The notes under the pieces: generated by a model
What the model saw: the letters and a program-made list of their open reading frames with translations, nothing else
What the model was told of the DNA's origin: nothing
Database searches by the model: none
Assembly: GCF_009730915.1 (NCBI RefSeq)
Contig: NC_052487.1
Coordinates: forward strand, 2,418,001 to 2,482,000
Origin: Dioscorea cayenensis subsp. rotundata
Taxonomy: Eukaryota > Streptophyta > Magnoliopsida > Dioscoreales > Dioscoreaceae
DNA length: 64,000 nucleotides
Direction of reading: 5' to 3'
In this document: positions 1 to 12,820 of the stretch, in pieces
Layout of the letters: the number at the start of each line of letters is the position of its first letter
How positions within the stretch are numbered: the first letter of the stretch is position 1
Position numbers and translations under genes: made by a program

Positions 1-1185
1 ATTTACAAAATCGGATATCAATAATATAGTACTGTTACTTCTAAACCCAAACAAAACCGGAAAATTTTTTTTTAATTAAATCAATTAATTTAAAACCTTT
101 GCCATTTTGTAAACATCACCCGTCAAAGCTTTCTTGCTTGCCTGCCACCCCACATATAACTTACTATTCTTTCTTCAATAATAAAAAATATATCATACAT
201 AGACATTATAAATATGGAAATAACCCAAATAAGGCGCAGACTTTCTTAGCACTTGCTAAAGATGATATTAAAGAAAATAATATAATATATAAACTCAATG
301 ATTACAATAATTCATCAAGTTCAATAACAGAAAATCATATTTGTACCTATGTAAAATAAATATATTTCTTTAATAACTATTAAAAAATTCAAAAATCATT
401 TCCATTGTATACGACTAAATAAGTCGTTAGTTTTAATTATTTATTAAAAAAATTCAAAAACCATTTCCATTGTATACGACTAAATAAGTTGTTAGTCCTA
501 ATTATTTGAAATCAACTATATAAATTTTTCCCCATTCAATTTGTTTTATAAAAAAAAAATTAAAAAATAAGATAAATCAAGTAAAGTTTCTTCTAGATGC
601 TTTTTTGTTTATCTCAATTTTTTTATAAAATCCTATCCCTGAAGTTTTTTTACCCTCTTTATGTAACATCTACAAGTAATTTCAAGACATGTCCATATTG
701 TTTTAAATAGTTTTCTCTTAACTTGGTATCATTTCTAATTTGTTTCGGATAAATTTATTTTAAATTTTTTTTTAGTATTTGGCATCCATCTCAGTATTCT
801 CAATTTAACCAAGGTCATCTTTGTTGTTTTTAACCAGAAAATGTTCTTACATATATATTATAATTGGTCTAATAACAGTTCTATAGAACTAAAATTTTAA
901 TTTAAGAGATATCCTCGGTTAAAAAAATAGTACCAGAAGCTTTTTTTATTATCGAGTATCAATCAAAATTTAAACTATTCTAACATATCAAAATAATAAA
1001 AATATTTCAATAATAAATTAAAATTATTAAAACGAATACATATATACTTGAATGTCAAATTTAGTTAGGCGGAGGGGGATTGCATGTTAGGTATATAATT
1101 AAATTTCACTATTTTTTAGGGTTTGGAAAGTCAGGTAAACAGTGGATGATTTCCCATTAACGCTTTCTCAACTACACGGAACGCC
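1..1185. other. AT-rich intergenic region upstream of the LPR-like gene
   Basis: I see no gene here. The stretch is A+T-rich, with short open frames that have no coding signature. The only recognisable structures are the tandem repeat at 379-508 and the promoter of the downstream oxidase gene at the right end. Confidence 0.6.
379..508. repeat. Direct tandem repeat, two copies of about 65 bp
   Basis: Two adjacent near-identical units (about 379-443 and 443-508) share the core CCATTGTATACGACTAAATA followed by AAGT(C/T)GTTAG. They differ at only a few positions, so this is a recent local duplication. No function is evident. Confidence 0.75.
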
Positions 1186-1193
1186 TATATAAA
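1186..1193 (+). promoter_or_regulatory. TATA box of the LPR-like oxidase gene
   Basis: The sequence TATATAAA lies about 83-90 bases before the ATG at 1276, a normal distance for a plant core promoter with a short leader. It is followed by a pyrimidine-rich stretch that would hold the transcription start. Confidence 0.65.
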
Positions 1194-1275
1194 CCCCTTG
1201 AGGGCTTCCACTTCTCTACGTCCCTTCCATTCTCCCTCTCTTATCCTCTACTTAATTTGGGTAAAACCCAGAGCC

Positions 1276-4200
1276 ATGGAGAAGCTTCTAATTATCTTCT
1301 TGATGTCCTTATTAATGACAATGAGAAGCTCTTCGGCTATTGATAATAAGCTCTTAAATGCTTCCCTGCTTGAGATGTTCGTCGACGACCTCCCAGTCAT
1401 GCCCAAAGTACAGGGATTTAGCATTAGAGACCGCGCGATTCTCCCCGGTCACCTCACCATCGGCATGTTCGACAAGTTCTGGGTACGTCTTTTTCTACAT
1501 CTTCCTCTTTAATTACTGAATTTCTTGCATAGAGTGTTAATTTTCATATTGCTACGGAATCAAATTTTAAAACTCATGCGGCATAATTGTGTTAATATAT
1601 TAATTTTTTTTTATAAATTAGCAGCAAGCACCTATTTATTATTTTTCATTATGTTTGAAAGGTTTGAACTATAATATATTAATTTCACACGTGTACACAT
1701 CCCAATTTTTTTTTAATAAAATTTTTATTTATTTATTTATTAAAAAAAATGATCTTGATTGTTGATTATACAGAATAATTATGGTGTTACATCAATTAAG
1801 TTTATTAATGTTTTATAATTTTAACATGCAATATGATATTAAAGTGGAATTATAATAGTGTTAAGAAAGACACACTAAATATGATTGCACTGTGGAATTA
1901 TTTACAAAAACAATATATTAGTTTTACACTAAAATATTAATAATTTTTTGTATAAATTATAATACTATCAAATAATTCTATTTCAATAATGATCAGTAGT
2001 TAATATTTCATATCATTCTCAAAAATTGAGAAGTTTCTCATTCTATCATCATTTGTCTATATTTACCAATAATGTTATTTACTTTCAGTTTTTTATTGTT
2101 AGTTGTTTTTTTTCTCTATTGCACTCTTTTATTTTTATTTTTTAATAAATTGATGATTTATTCACTTTTATTAAAGTCTATATTTAAAAAAAGAAAATGA
2201 CACCAACATCATTGTCCGGTGTAATAAAAAAACTTTTGAATTTATAAAAAAATTCTAAAAAATCATCATATTTATTATTCAATCCTTAATTTTTATAAAA
2301 GCTTTGAAAAAGAAAGAAATTAAAATACCTTTTATATTTATCAGAAATTCCACAGAGATATCCCAGCGACACGTGTCTTCGCGTACGGTCTCTCAAAGGA
2401 ATCAGCGACCGTACCGGGCCCCATTATAGAAGCTCTCCATGGGGTCCACACTGACGTCACATGGGAAAACCACCTCCCTTCCCACCATATCCTCTCATGG
2501 GATCCCACCATCCCCAACGCCATGCCCTCCTCCGGCACCGGCGTCCCCACCGTCGTCCATCTCCACGGCGGCGTCCACCCTCCTTTCTCCGACGGCAACG
2601 CCAACTCCTGGTTCACCTCCGGCTTCCGCTCCACCGGCCCAACCTGGTCTTCTCCGACCTCCTCGTACCCCCAATGTCCAATCCCCCGGCAATCTCTGGT
2701 ACCACGACCACGCCATGGGCCTCACCCGCGTCAACCTCCTCACCGGCCTCCTCGGCGCCTACATCCTCCGTGATCCCTCCCTCGAGATCACCCCTTTCCC
2801 TCCCTTCCTTCCCCTTCGATCTCAACCTCATGGTCTTCGATCGCAAATTCCGCGTCGACGGTTCCATCTACTTGAACTCCACCGGAAACAACCCTTCGAT
2901 CCACCCTCAATGGCAACCCGAGTACTTTGGCGACACCATCATCGTCAACGGCAAGGTCTGGCCTCGTCTCCACGTCCAGCGCCGCCGCTACCGCTTCCGA
3001 ATCCTCAATGCCAGCAACGCTCGCTTCTTCCGCTTCTTCTTCTCCAACGCTCTCCCCTTCTTCCATATCGGATCCGACTCCACTTACCTCTCCAAACCCG
3101 TTAAGACCACTGGCTTCCTCCTCGCCCCATCCGAGATCGCCGATGTCATCGTTGACTTCTCCGACTCGCCGACTGACTCAGCGATCCTACTTAACGACGC
3201 GCCGTACCCTTTCCCTTCCGGCAACCCAGTCGATGAGACCAGTGGCAAGGTGATGAAGTTCGTGATCGAACGGCAGAGATCTTCTGATCCGTCACGGATC
3301 CCGATGCAACTATTTGTTTTCCCCAAACCCTCGATGCAAAGCGCTGTGAAAACGCGATACATCACGATGTACGAGTACACAAGCCCGAGTGACCAACCGA
3401 CTCATCTCTATCTCAACGGGAAGGCATTCGAAGAGCCGGTGACGGAGACGCCGAAGTCAGGGACGTCTGAGATCTGGTACGTGATCAATCTAACGGGTGA
3501 CAATCACCCGCTGCACATACACTTGGCACACTTAGCAGCGCTGGAACAACGCGAGATTTTGGAGCTGGAGAAGTTTAAGGATTGCATGACGAGGTTGAAC
3601 GATGCGATCAAGTGCCACGTGGATGATCATGCGGTTGGGAAGAGGGATATGGTGGTCGAGCATGAGAGGGGTTGGAAGAACGTGTTCAAGGTTAAGCCAG
3701 GGTTCATGACCACGATGTTGGTTCGGTTCGAGTTACTTGGACCGGGGAATACAACGTACCCGTTCGATGCCACCGCTGAACCGGGTTACCTTTACCACTG
3801 TCACGTAAGTTTCCTTTTTTTTCCCAATATACCTATATAATAAATTAAATGATTTATTAAAAATTTAAATCAATTAAACAATCATTTTTTTAATCCGTAA
3901 ATATGATTTAGATATATATATATATATAACGTTCTTTACTTTCGTGATAAAAAAATTCATTTAATTGTGAAGGTGAAATCCAAAAAAAAAAAAAAAAGGA
4001 TTTATTTGGACAGTGGGAAGAAAATTCAAAATTAAATTTTACATCTCTAAAAAGTTATCCTCTATGTAATTATATTTATTATGCATTGTTTTGTTATTAC
4101 CTGGATTTGGTTGTCTATTAATTTCTCTCTGGAGGTGGTGTGCCGCGCTAGAGTATAATCCTTTTCATATGATGATGATCTAATCCTTATTATATGATCT

Positions 4201-4318
4201 AATTTGTAGAATATAAAAATTATATGAGTCACTTTATTTATAAAATTTTTTGTCACTAATATATTTAAAAATGCAGATAGTGGACCATGAGGACAATGCC
4301 ACGATGAGAGCCATCTGA
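1276..4318 (+). CDS. LPR1/LPR2-like multicopper oxidase gene, frame broken by small indels
   Basis: Three exons are visible: 1276-1482, 2345-3804 and 4277-4318, with GT-AG introns (GTACGT...TCAG and GTAAGT...GCAG). The product resembles LOW PHOSPHATE ROOT ferroxidases, secreted or ER multicopper oxidases that act on iron in the root phosphate response. A hydrophobic signal peptide covers about residues 1-22. All four copper-binding blocks are present: HLHGG (near 2560), WYHDHAMG (near 2700), HPLHIHL (near 3510) and YHCH, continued across the last intron as [10 protein letters not shown]. However, exon 2 needs two +1 shifts to be read through, one in the five-C run at 2668-2672 and one in the pyrimidine-rich stretch about 2790-2818. 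The C-terminus also ends early (MRAI, stop) where LPR proteins continue into a PLK motif. Apart from these points the coding sequence is well conserved, so it is either a young pseudogene or a gene with consensus errors. The start ATG sits in a good context (GCCATGG) below a TATA box. Confidence 0.8.
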
Positions 4319-6123
4319 AACTCCAAATATGAGATTAATTATCATCTATTGTTGTGTGATTAGTATTTTGGGGTATTTTATTTAAATTATAATCATTCTG
4401 TTGTTTAACTTTAACTTTCTTTGGTTATATTTGGAAAATAAATTATATTATGAAATGTTAATGGTGTTTATTTCAAAAATGTTAATGGTGTAATTTTTTT
4501 GTTATTTATGTAAAAAGTCGTTTTAGTTTTTGTACGTTCTCCATTTTTAATGCATTCGTGGAAAAATAAAATAAATAAAAATAAAACTCATTTACTGTGT
4601 ATGATTATACAAATGGTTTATTATTATAGGTTAAAACGCAATTTTTTTTGTTGTGTTTTGCCATGATATTAAAAAAAATATATATATTATTTATTTAAGT
4701 GCTTGTATGATGTAGAGACGAATCAATATATATATATATATATATAGTGGCGGAACTAGGAGGAATATGAAGGTGGTGTTTGATTCAAAGAATTAAAAAT
4801 AAATTTTAAATGTTCCGTATAAAAAAATCAATATATATATATATTATATTATATTGTAGATTGGTCAAATGACATGTCATTACTGTTCGATCCATCCAAT
4901 TTAACAAAAAAATAATAATAAAAACAATGAGGGCTATAAAAATTATAAAGACAGTTATAATTTTTTTTAAGATTGACCAAGTAAAAAAACAAAAAAAAAA
5001 ACAATAAATTTTTGAAAATATTTTTAAAAAAATATTTTTATGTGTTATATCATAGTTACAAAAGCCAGTGTCAAATAAAAAATTTTAACAAAAGTTTTTA
5101 AAAATATAATTTTTATATTGTATAAATTAATTTATAAAAAAAACAAAGGGGATAAATAATAGATTTTTGGAAAAAAAATTTCTACTAGATAAACTAATAG
5201 GTCAAATAATAAAGTTTTTGTAAATATTTTTTTTTAAAAAAAATATTATATTATAGACTATAGTATTAGTTTAGAAAAAGAATTGATATTTTAAAAAAAC
5301 TAAAAATAAAAATGAGAGAGAGAAAAGTAAAAAGGAGGGGGTGCTTCTACCACTAGCCTTATCTGCGGACGTTCGTAGGTGAGCACAGTGTTCATTACTG
5401 TGCTACAGTGAGGTGTAATCAATAGTTAACTGACGGCCCACAGCAACGTTTACAGATTATGAATTTGTGAACTTTCGTAGAAGGTTGAAGCTCTCTATAT
5501 ATATAGACATTATGAATCTGTGAACGTTTGTATGTATCAATGAATGTAATGATGCTTGAAAGATCATTTTACAAGGAAGTAAATTTTTCCCCCAAAATTA
5601 TATTTTGGATATATTTTTAAAATTATTTTGAGTAAAATCTTGAAACACTTAATTTAATGTTTTCTAGTAAACCTATGCATGATTGCTAGAATTTTTTGTG
5701 GAAATTTTATATATTTTCTGCCCAATGGCTGTGCACAGAATGATGATGTCGGTGATATTTAAGAAAAAATTTATAACTATCACCATTACTTATATTACTG
5801 AAACCTCTAATAGAGTCTCATTATAAGTATATCGTTGTTATTATTGTTATTGTTATTATTATTATTATTATTATTCATCAAATATACGTATATAAATTAC
5901 AAGCTAAGCAATTAATGATTTAATAAAAATCTAAACCGTAAATTATGGTCTCTTATCATTCAAATTTAAAAATATAATAGAAGTTTTTGTACTTTTAGAG
6001 AAATACAGAAAAGCCAGAACCTTTAACTTGCTTTTAACTCAAGAGGAGAATCAAATACTTACCTTTTTATTACAAAAACTATAATAATGTTTGAAAAAAA
6101 TATAAATATTAATTTATATGGCA

Positions 6124-6155
<32 letters not shown>

Positions 6156-7198
6156 CAAATGACATGTCAGAATCTCAGATACTTAAATTTCATTTAAAAT
6201 CTTGTTGTTGCTACAATAATAATTCATTATTAATTTAATAATGGAGGTGAAACTCATAAATCTTGTTATTGAAGTTGTTATTATTTATTTATCTTGAAAC
6301 CAAGAAAAAAAGTCAAAAATTTAATTTTACATTATTAAAAACAAAACACTTTTAGCATTTATGTAAATTATATATTCGTTAAAAAAATATTGTTTTCTTC
6401 ATTACTGGTTTATGAAAAGCCTACTTGCACCATGCTTGGTGCAACTCAAGTTGCTTTGCATCTTACAAGGTTTTAAGTTTTTTTTATTACAATGTGATCA
6501 TTACTTATTCATTTAATTTCAACTTTCAGACTTTCCATTTAGATAAAATAAAAATAAACAAACCAATAATATTCACTCTTTAACTATGTGCGCATTTATA
6601 TATAAATTGGAGAAGAGGAAAGAGCCAAGAAAGTGAGCATGGTTGTATCCCACACTCTTGAGTGCACTTGGGTGGATGTATCTGGATTTGGCCTTCTTTT
6701 TCTTTGTGGACAAGTTGTGCCGAGTGGTGAGTCTTTATTATAATTTAATTTAATGCTTTGATAGTTGTAGGTTACAAGAGTATATATTATATATATATTA
6801 CCAATGACTTATTTCTTTCTTTATTTATTTTATTAAAAGCACATACACAGTTAAGGAGTTATTGAGGAGCCTATACATGGACAAAATATTAATCATTCAA
6901 TCGATATGCTTTAATTCAGCAACACAGAATTTTAATTTATACCTATACTAAAAACCTGTTACTAACGATTAAATGATCAGAGTTCGAATCATAGGTGAGA
7001 GCATATTTCTAAAAGTGTGAGTAATAGTTATGTGCAGATGTTCTCAGTGCCCATATATATACAAATTTTTCTCCCACTTATTCCGCCAAGATTTATGCAA
7101 ACCCTTACCTGATGACTATCATTGGGTATGAATTTTTTGGTCAATGACTTTGTATGTCTTGACTTTATTTGTGGAATTTTTGTCACTAGTGTATTTGG
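4319..7198. other. Intergenic, AT-rich, with transposon-like debris
   Basis: No gene is supported. A stretch starting near 4745 with GTGGCGGAACTAGGAGGAAT and ending near 5360 with CTACCACTAG has weakly complementary ends and resembles a degraded plant DNA-transposon remnant, but it is too diverged to assign. A (TA)n run lies at about 6128-6154. Part of the right end (from about 7150) is related to intron 2 of the LPR-like gene and leads into the exon relic at 7206. Confidence 0.45.
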
Positions 7199-7205
7199 AA
7201 ATGCA

Positions 7206-7274
7206 GATAATGGATCATTAAGATAATGCCATCATGAGAGACAAACCACTGAAGCTCCGGCCACAAACATCGGT
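7206..7274 (+). pseudogene. Relic of the last exon of a second LPR-like gene
   Basis: After a GCAG acceptor the sequence encodes I-M-D-H, then a stop (TAA where the functional gene has GAG), then D-N-A-I-M-R-D-K-P-L-K-L. This matches exon 3 of the upstream oxidase ([11 protein letters not shown]) and the usual LPR C-terminus. The bases before it (7160-7205) also align with the end of intron 2 (4225-4276), so genomic DNA rather than a cDNA was duplicated. No exon 1 or exon 2 of this copy is recognisable between the two, so it is the tail of a mostly deleted tandem copy. Confidence 0.75.
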
Positions 7275-7601
7275 AATGGTTTATTATATGTCTAAGTCCA
7301 TTCATTTTGTTCCTTTTTATATGTCAATGCTTTCCAGATTTTCTAAATAGAAATATTAGCCATGCTCGAAAAGAGAAAATGTTAATAGGATCAGAAGAAG
7401 AATATTAATGCAATACTTTTATTACTATAGTCTCAAAATAAATACAATTTTACACAAACTTGAATCATCACATGAGCTTTTAGTTTTTCTTCTCCAAAAA
7501 GGATAAACTGAAATAAATGATTATGAAGAACAAGATGATGAGATTAACACTTCTGTGCTTACTAGACAGGTAATTTCTGCAATCAAGTTTCAACTGATTC
7601 T

Positions 7602-10600
7602 TCAAAGGAATTTTTCGGCTTTGTATTTGATTTGTGGATTCTTGATGTCATCTTGGCTCTGGATTAATCGAATCTCTAAACTACTTGTTTGCGGATCAAA
7701 CCCGGCTTTTAAATAGTCAGACACAGTTCTTTGTAGTAAAGCCTGTAAAATGAGATAATAAAAATCGGCATATCAGTAATGCCTTATTATATCGAAAGAA
7801 TCAACTGAAGCAATTTATAAAAGTAACGGTGTTTCCTTGCCATGCGAGGACCAAAATGACAGTTCCTAAGGGAAAAAAGAAAGAAAGAGCCTTGTGATAA
7901 ACATGTGTCTAATCGATAAAAACTCAATGTAACGATCATGAGAAGTTTTTATGCTTTTGCCAAACTACTCTAGTTTCCAAATGTAAACTACCGAATTTTT
8001 TTTTTTTCTGGTTCAATATACTATTCATAAATCAGTTCGAGGAATGGTTAACATGAGAAAGAAAGACATCAATAACCAAGATATGCAAAAGTAATAGACA
8101 AATTAAATAAGGCATTAAAACAGATCAAATGAAGATACCTGCAAACTTGATACTGCAAGCTCTGATGCTATCTCAAGGTTATCAGGGTATTTCTGGTAAA
8201 ACAGAAGTATGATGTTAAGATTCTAGTTGTTTGGGAAAAATCAATTTATTGGTGAAACTGATGAATTTAAGCTGGTTATAGAATCCGGTGGCCTTACATT
8301 GCTCCATCCTAGTAAAAGTGCAGTCGTTAAATCCCCGGTTCCCTGCATGTTTTAGCCGCACTCAAGATCCATAAACACCAAAAGAATACAGGATGTTATT
8401 TGACAGCATGAGTTCGAAACTAAGGATGTCGACATATTAGTTTTCTCTCTTTTGACATAAAACAAGATCAAGATGAGACTTTTTTTAATTAATGAAAACA
8501 TTTAGGGAACAAAATGAAAAAAGAGGTGGCATAGTTCTGCTACTTATACTGCAACACGTACCGTGAAATATGTGGGAATCTTGGGTATTGCTATCTTAAA
8601 TTGTTCAGGTGGATGATCCTGCAGGAAAAATGCCCTTAGTATGAATTAAACAAGGCTAACCTATGGATAAATTAATAATAGCAATATGATCAAAATAAAC
8701 TACAAGGCTAAGAACCCAAGTCATATTAAAGTTATTAAAAAAAAAAAGGCTTCTTCATATTATAAGCATAATGAAGCAGAGAAGCCCATAGACAAACTGA
8801 CTTCTTGTGGTTTAAAATTATAACAGAACTTTTACAGTTTCCTGAACTGTGATTATTTTTATCAAAATGACTGCATCTATTCTTTTAATCAAGTTGAATG
8901 GGGATGTGGAGATTCCAAATTTATGCAGCTCATAAAAGGTATCCTAATACAGATGTGAAAAAAAATGTATTACCTTTTCTTTCTGATGGCTGCCAATAAG
9001 AAGAAGAGTTCCATTCAAATGCAAACTGGTTATTACCACCTGAGGTGAAAACATATCCAAGATTAAGAAGAAACAATATAAACAAACAGTAGACCAGAAG
9101 CTCAAATTGAAAATGGCTGTAAAAATCAGGATTATGTCTATTCCAAGCACATCTCCTACCTAAATTTGTCTCAGCAAGAGAAGTACTTCTTAAGGCCGGT
9201 GACAATATTTATTAGTTAAAAAGGGTCAAAAATCATGCTAAAAATTTCAATATAATCCAAACATTGGAATGAACCAATGAAATCTAGCATTTCGGTGGAT
9301 AAATCCTGCAACTTCTAATAACATTGACAAGCACAAATACCAAATGTGACAAACCTTCTTTGGTCCAGCTGCATGAAGAATATTGCATGCTTCCAAGCCA
9401 TCTCTTTCAGAAGTGATTCTACAACACATTAAGTGATTTCTTTCAGCACAGATATTTCTACAAGTGCTGGACAATATGCAAAGAAAGAACAAAAATGGAT
9501 GAAATGGAAAGGAGTCTCTACAGTTAACATGTGAAATGATTTATTTAACAGGTTACAACAAAAATTAAATAGATAAACAACTTCTAAGCATCAAAATTAC
9601 ACCTACATCTACATGGCAAGATAAGTGTAAACAATAAAAAATAATAGAGAAAACAACAAACAAATAAGAGACGTTTCAGTAAAAATCAAACAGTTCCCAC
9701 GACAAGTAGAGAGGTAAGATCAAGCTTTATGCTCTATTTCTTGTATAAAAAAAATAAATTCTTATGCCACACTTCAACTCTAAACTCTAGATAGGCACTA
9801 ATTAGCCTGGATAAGATAAGAACAAACTAACAAAACATCAAACTAACTATATTAACTAGAACTAGGATAATGTTAACTAAACTAACATAAACTCATTTTA
9901 ACATAACGTTTATATGTCCTTCCACAATAGGAGCATGTACAGCATCAATCACAGGCAGTGTAATACAAGTTATCAACATGGAAAAAAACTGAGATACATA
10001 TTCAAAGAACCATATTATAAAACCTATTGGTTCATTGGATATGATGGTGTATGACCAAATAAATTGTATTAAATTACTTGCCCATAGAATTGACCACAGC
10101 ATTTGACCAAAGTTTAAGATCCACAGGTCCATTATATGAACAATATTTTTCTTCCCTAATAAAAGGCATGCAGAAAATGAAATAAATCTTAACAACGAAA
10201 AGCAAAAACGTAACGCAATAGAATTACTTCAATCCTGTCAACTGTTCAGCCTCAAATTGGTTTGGAGTAAGCATTGAAGCCACTGGAACAACCTGAAATT
10301 TAGAAAGTCAACATGGAAAATTTAGGCACCAAACATTTTGCCTGACCTAACTCATTATGCACGATATCGACATATTGATTGCTGGCTTTTTTCCACCAAA
10401 GTGTATGCAGCAGTCAATTATGCATCACATGCTCAAATATTTAATCTACAACCTAAGCATTAGTACATTAAAAAAAAGTATATGTGTCAATTAAGTGATT
10501 TGAAGGCAACTTGAGGAACAAAAAAAATCATGATGTAATATGTTTACCTTCTCACGGTATACTGATACTAGCTCTGGAGGAACATATAGCTTTCCTTCAT

Positions 10601-12153
10601 CACCCATGACTGGGTCACAAACTGAATAAGGGAAAAACAATTAATGGCAGTGATAAAAAACAAAAAGTACAAAGTATAATGGCATAGCAACATAATTACC
10701 GTATATGAGCCCAGGATTGATAGAACGCAGTCTTTCTACAACTTGTAAAACAGTATTTAAAAATGAAACTGACCCAATATAACCTGAAACACAACAAAAT
10801 ACGAGAATCAAACTACGAACAAAGACAATAACAATGAGATAGAGAATGGTGTTCCTCACATACATCCAAATCTATAATCACTGCAAGGTGAAAACTGTGT
10901 ATATGACTCCAGTGACTTCCAAGGTAAAGAATTCAAACAATAGTTGATGTGCAGAAGCTTATTACATGCATCACAAGATAACTTTCTTGACAGTAATATC
11001 AGGCTTACAGCACAACACATGATGCAAAATTATATATTCGGTGGCATAGAACAAAAGATTTATCACAAATAGGGTACTCTTCACATGCCAAATGCAGACC
11101 CTAGAGTTGAAACCACTTACAGACAGACGAACATGGCAATATTTTTCTGGCCCAACTGTCAATGTCCTTGGATGTACATCCCCACCCATTTACAAGTGTA
11201 TTATCAATAGTTAAAAGGTACAGAAATTTGTCCATCTTAAGCTTTTTAATTCAATTATAGAAGAATAATTGAGATCGTTTGTAGTCTATGCTCATGAATC
11301 ATATCAATTAATTCGAAGTATACAAAAACATAATAGTCACTTAAAATAATTTATTCAACATATGGTCTTCCAAGAGAAAATTAAAAAAAGCAAACTTCCG
11401 GGAAAATGCAGGCCCTTGTGAAGTTATTCTACAACATCCATTATGGCATCGTTTTGATCTAACAACAGCAAAAAGAATGACACGACGGCTCACCAGTTAG
11501 CAAGTGAGTGTAGTATAATAAATCATTCCCAGCAAGGCCTTCAATCAGATCCCACAATTGCTTCCCATCCAGAACCTGCCCCTTAAAACTTGGATATCCT
11601 GCAAATCAGGAAAAAAAAATCATCTTTTTAGACCAAAAAACATCAATGAATAGATTAAGAACAAATAAGTCATTCACCCAGCCAAGCGCTTGTACATTCA
11701 ATGGTGAAAACGCACCGAATTCAAAGGCCCTTGCGAGGGAATTATATAAAGCATCTTGCCTGTATGATTAGAGAACTGCACTGAATTGATCGGATCCACA
11801 TCATAGCCAAGAAGCTGCAAAGGAAACACCGCGGACTTGTTGCCAACGTATCCCTAGAATTCACAACCACCAATCCCACATTGAAAAATCCGAAGAATCA
11901 ATAAAACAAACACCTTGCGTGCAAAATCCCAAAGAAAAGCGCAAAAAAGCTGGGATTTTTAGGGGACCTGGACGGTGTGGGACTGGATGCTGAGGACTCG
12001 GCCGGTCTCGGAAGGGAGAGCGAGGGCGAGGATCGGCGGGGGCGCCATGGATGATGATGAAGATGATGATGATGGGCTGGAGAAGAAGGGGTCGGAACGG
12101 CGAAGAAGCGGAGAAAAGAAGGAGAGCTTGGGGATGACAAGGCGGCTTGGCAT
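7602..12153 (-). CDS. SOS4: Pyridoxal kinase (SOS4 type), complete 12-exon gene
   Basis: It phosphorylates pyridoxal, pyridoxine and pyridoxamine in the vitamin B6 salvage pathway (PfkB/ribokinase superfamily). Exons in transcript order: 12153-11968, 11853-11760, 11598-11494, 10783-10700, 10621-10548, 10292-10228, 9418-9355, 9039-8974, 8618-8562, 8342-8298, 8192-8139 and 7742-7602. All phases join cleanly into 344 residues. Family hallmarks include GYVGNKS (63-69), [52 protein letters not shown] and the GTGD motif holding the catalytic Asp (266-269). A second ATG at 12048 (residue 36, MAPPPIL) would give 309 residues, the length I recall for Arabidopsis SOS4. The first 35 residues are Ser/Pro-rich and basic, like a plastid transit peptide. 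Intron 2 begins with GC instead of GT. The gene is divergent from the foldback element and the DUF3326 gene to its right. Confidence 0.95.
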
Positions 12154-12820
12154 GTGAGAGAAATCGTTAGGTTAACATGAAGACCATGTGGCCGTTGCGT
12201 TTGAAGTCAATGTGGACCCCACTTTATAATTATTATAATAATTATTATTATTATAATAATTGAAATATGACTTTTTTTTTAATGAATATATTTAAAAAAT
12301 TATTTGAAATAAATATTTTTATTTTAGAAAATCTTCTTATTGCCGATGAAAAACAAAAAGAGAAATAATAAAAATTTTTAGAAACTGGTGGATCTTTACC
12401 TTGCTTGTGTTTTGAGAGTTCTTGAGTTTAAAATCTCTCGAGCACAATGCATAAGTTGTTTATCGTCAATTTATCAAATAATAAAATATTTATTAAAAAA
12501 AATAGATAGACCATGAAAAAAATAGTTTTCCCAACATATAAATAGTTGTATAAATGGTTGTGAGTTCATATTTTCATTATCATTGGTAAAATTTAACTCC
12601 ACTTCATTAGCATTTAAGCAATATAAAGGTTAGAGGGAGGAGACAAGTGCAAAGAAGGGTAGCAATTAATAAATAGAATAAGTTGTGTTTGGTGGTGTTG
12701 GTTGAATTCTCAAACTTGACTATATATATCTAAAATATTTTAATCATAGTTTATTTTTTTTTTAAAATTATTTATTGAAAACAAAAAAAAGGGGATAAAA
12801 AACCGGGATTGGAGAGAGAG
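12154..12820. other. Upstream region of the pyridoxal kinase gene
   Basis: No gene is visible. An A/T palindrome-like run of ATTATTATAATA units lies at about 12225-12262. The rest is low-complexity AT-rich sequence. It would contain the pyridoxal kinase promoter, but I see no convincing TATA box close to the start codon. Confidence 0.4.

Noticed and set aside
99-359. 86-codon open frame on the plus strand
   Set aside because: It lacks an ATG start, is AT-biased, shows no family resemblance and lies in repeat-rich intergenic DNA.
2341-3380. Several long open frames on both strands over the LPR exon 2
   Set aside because: The GC-rich exon opens shadow frames; only pieces that encode the copper-oxidase sequence are meaningful, and they were merged into one broken gene.
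5341-5480. Hairpin-prone GC-rich patch (GAGCACAGTGTTCATTACTG...), considered as a microRNA precursor
   Set aside because: The stem is short and imperfect, and the patch sits at the edge of likely transposon debris.
6633-6740. Small open frame after a TATA-like box (MVVSHTLECTWVDVSGF...)
   Set aside because: Only about 35 codons, with a weak similarity to intron 2 of the LPR-like gene; no evidence of coding.
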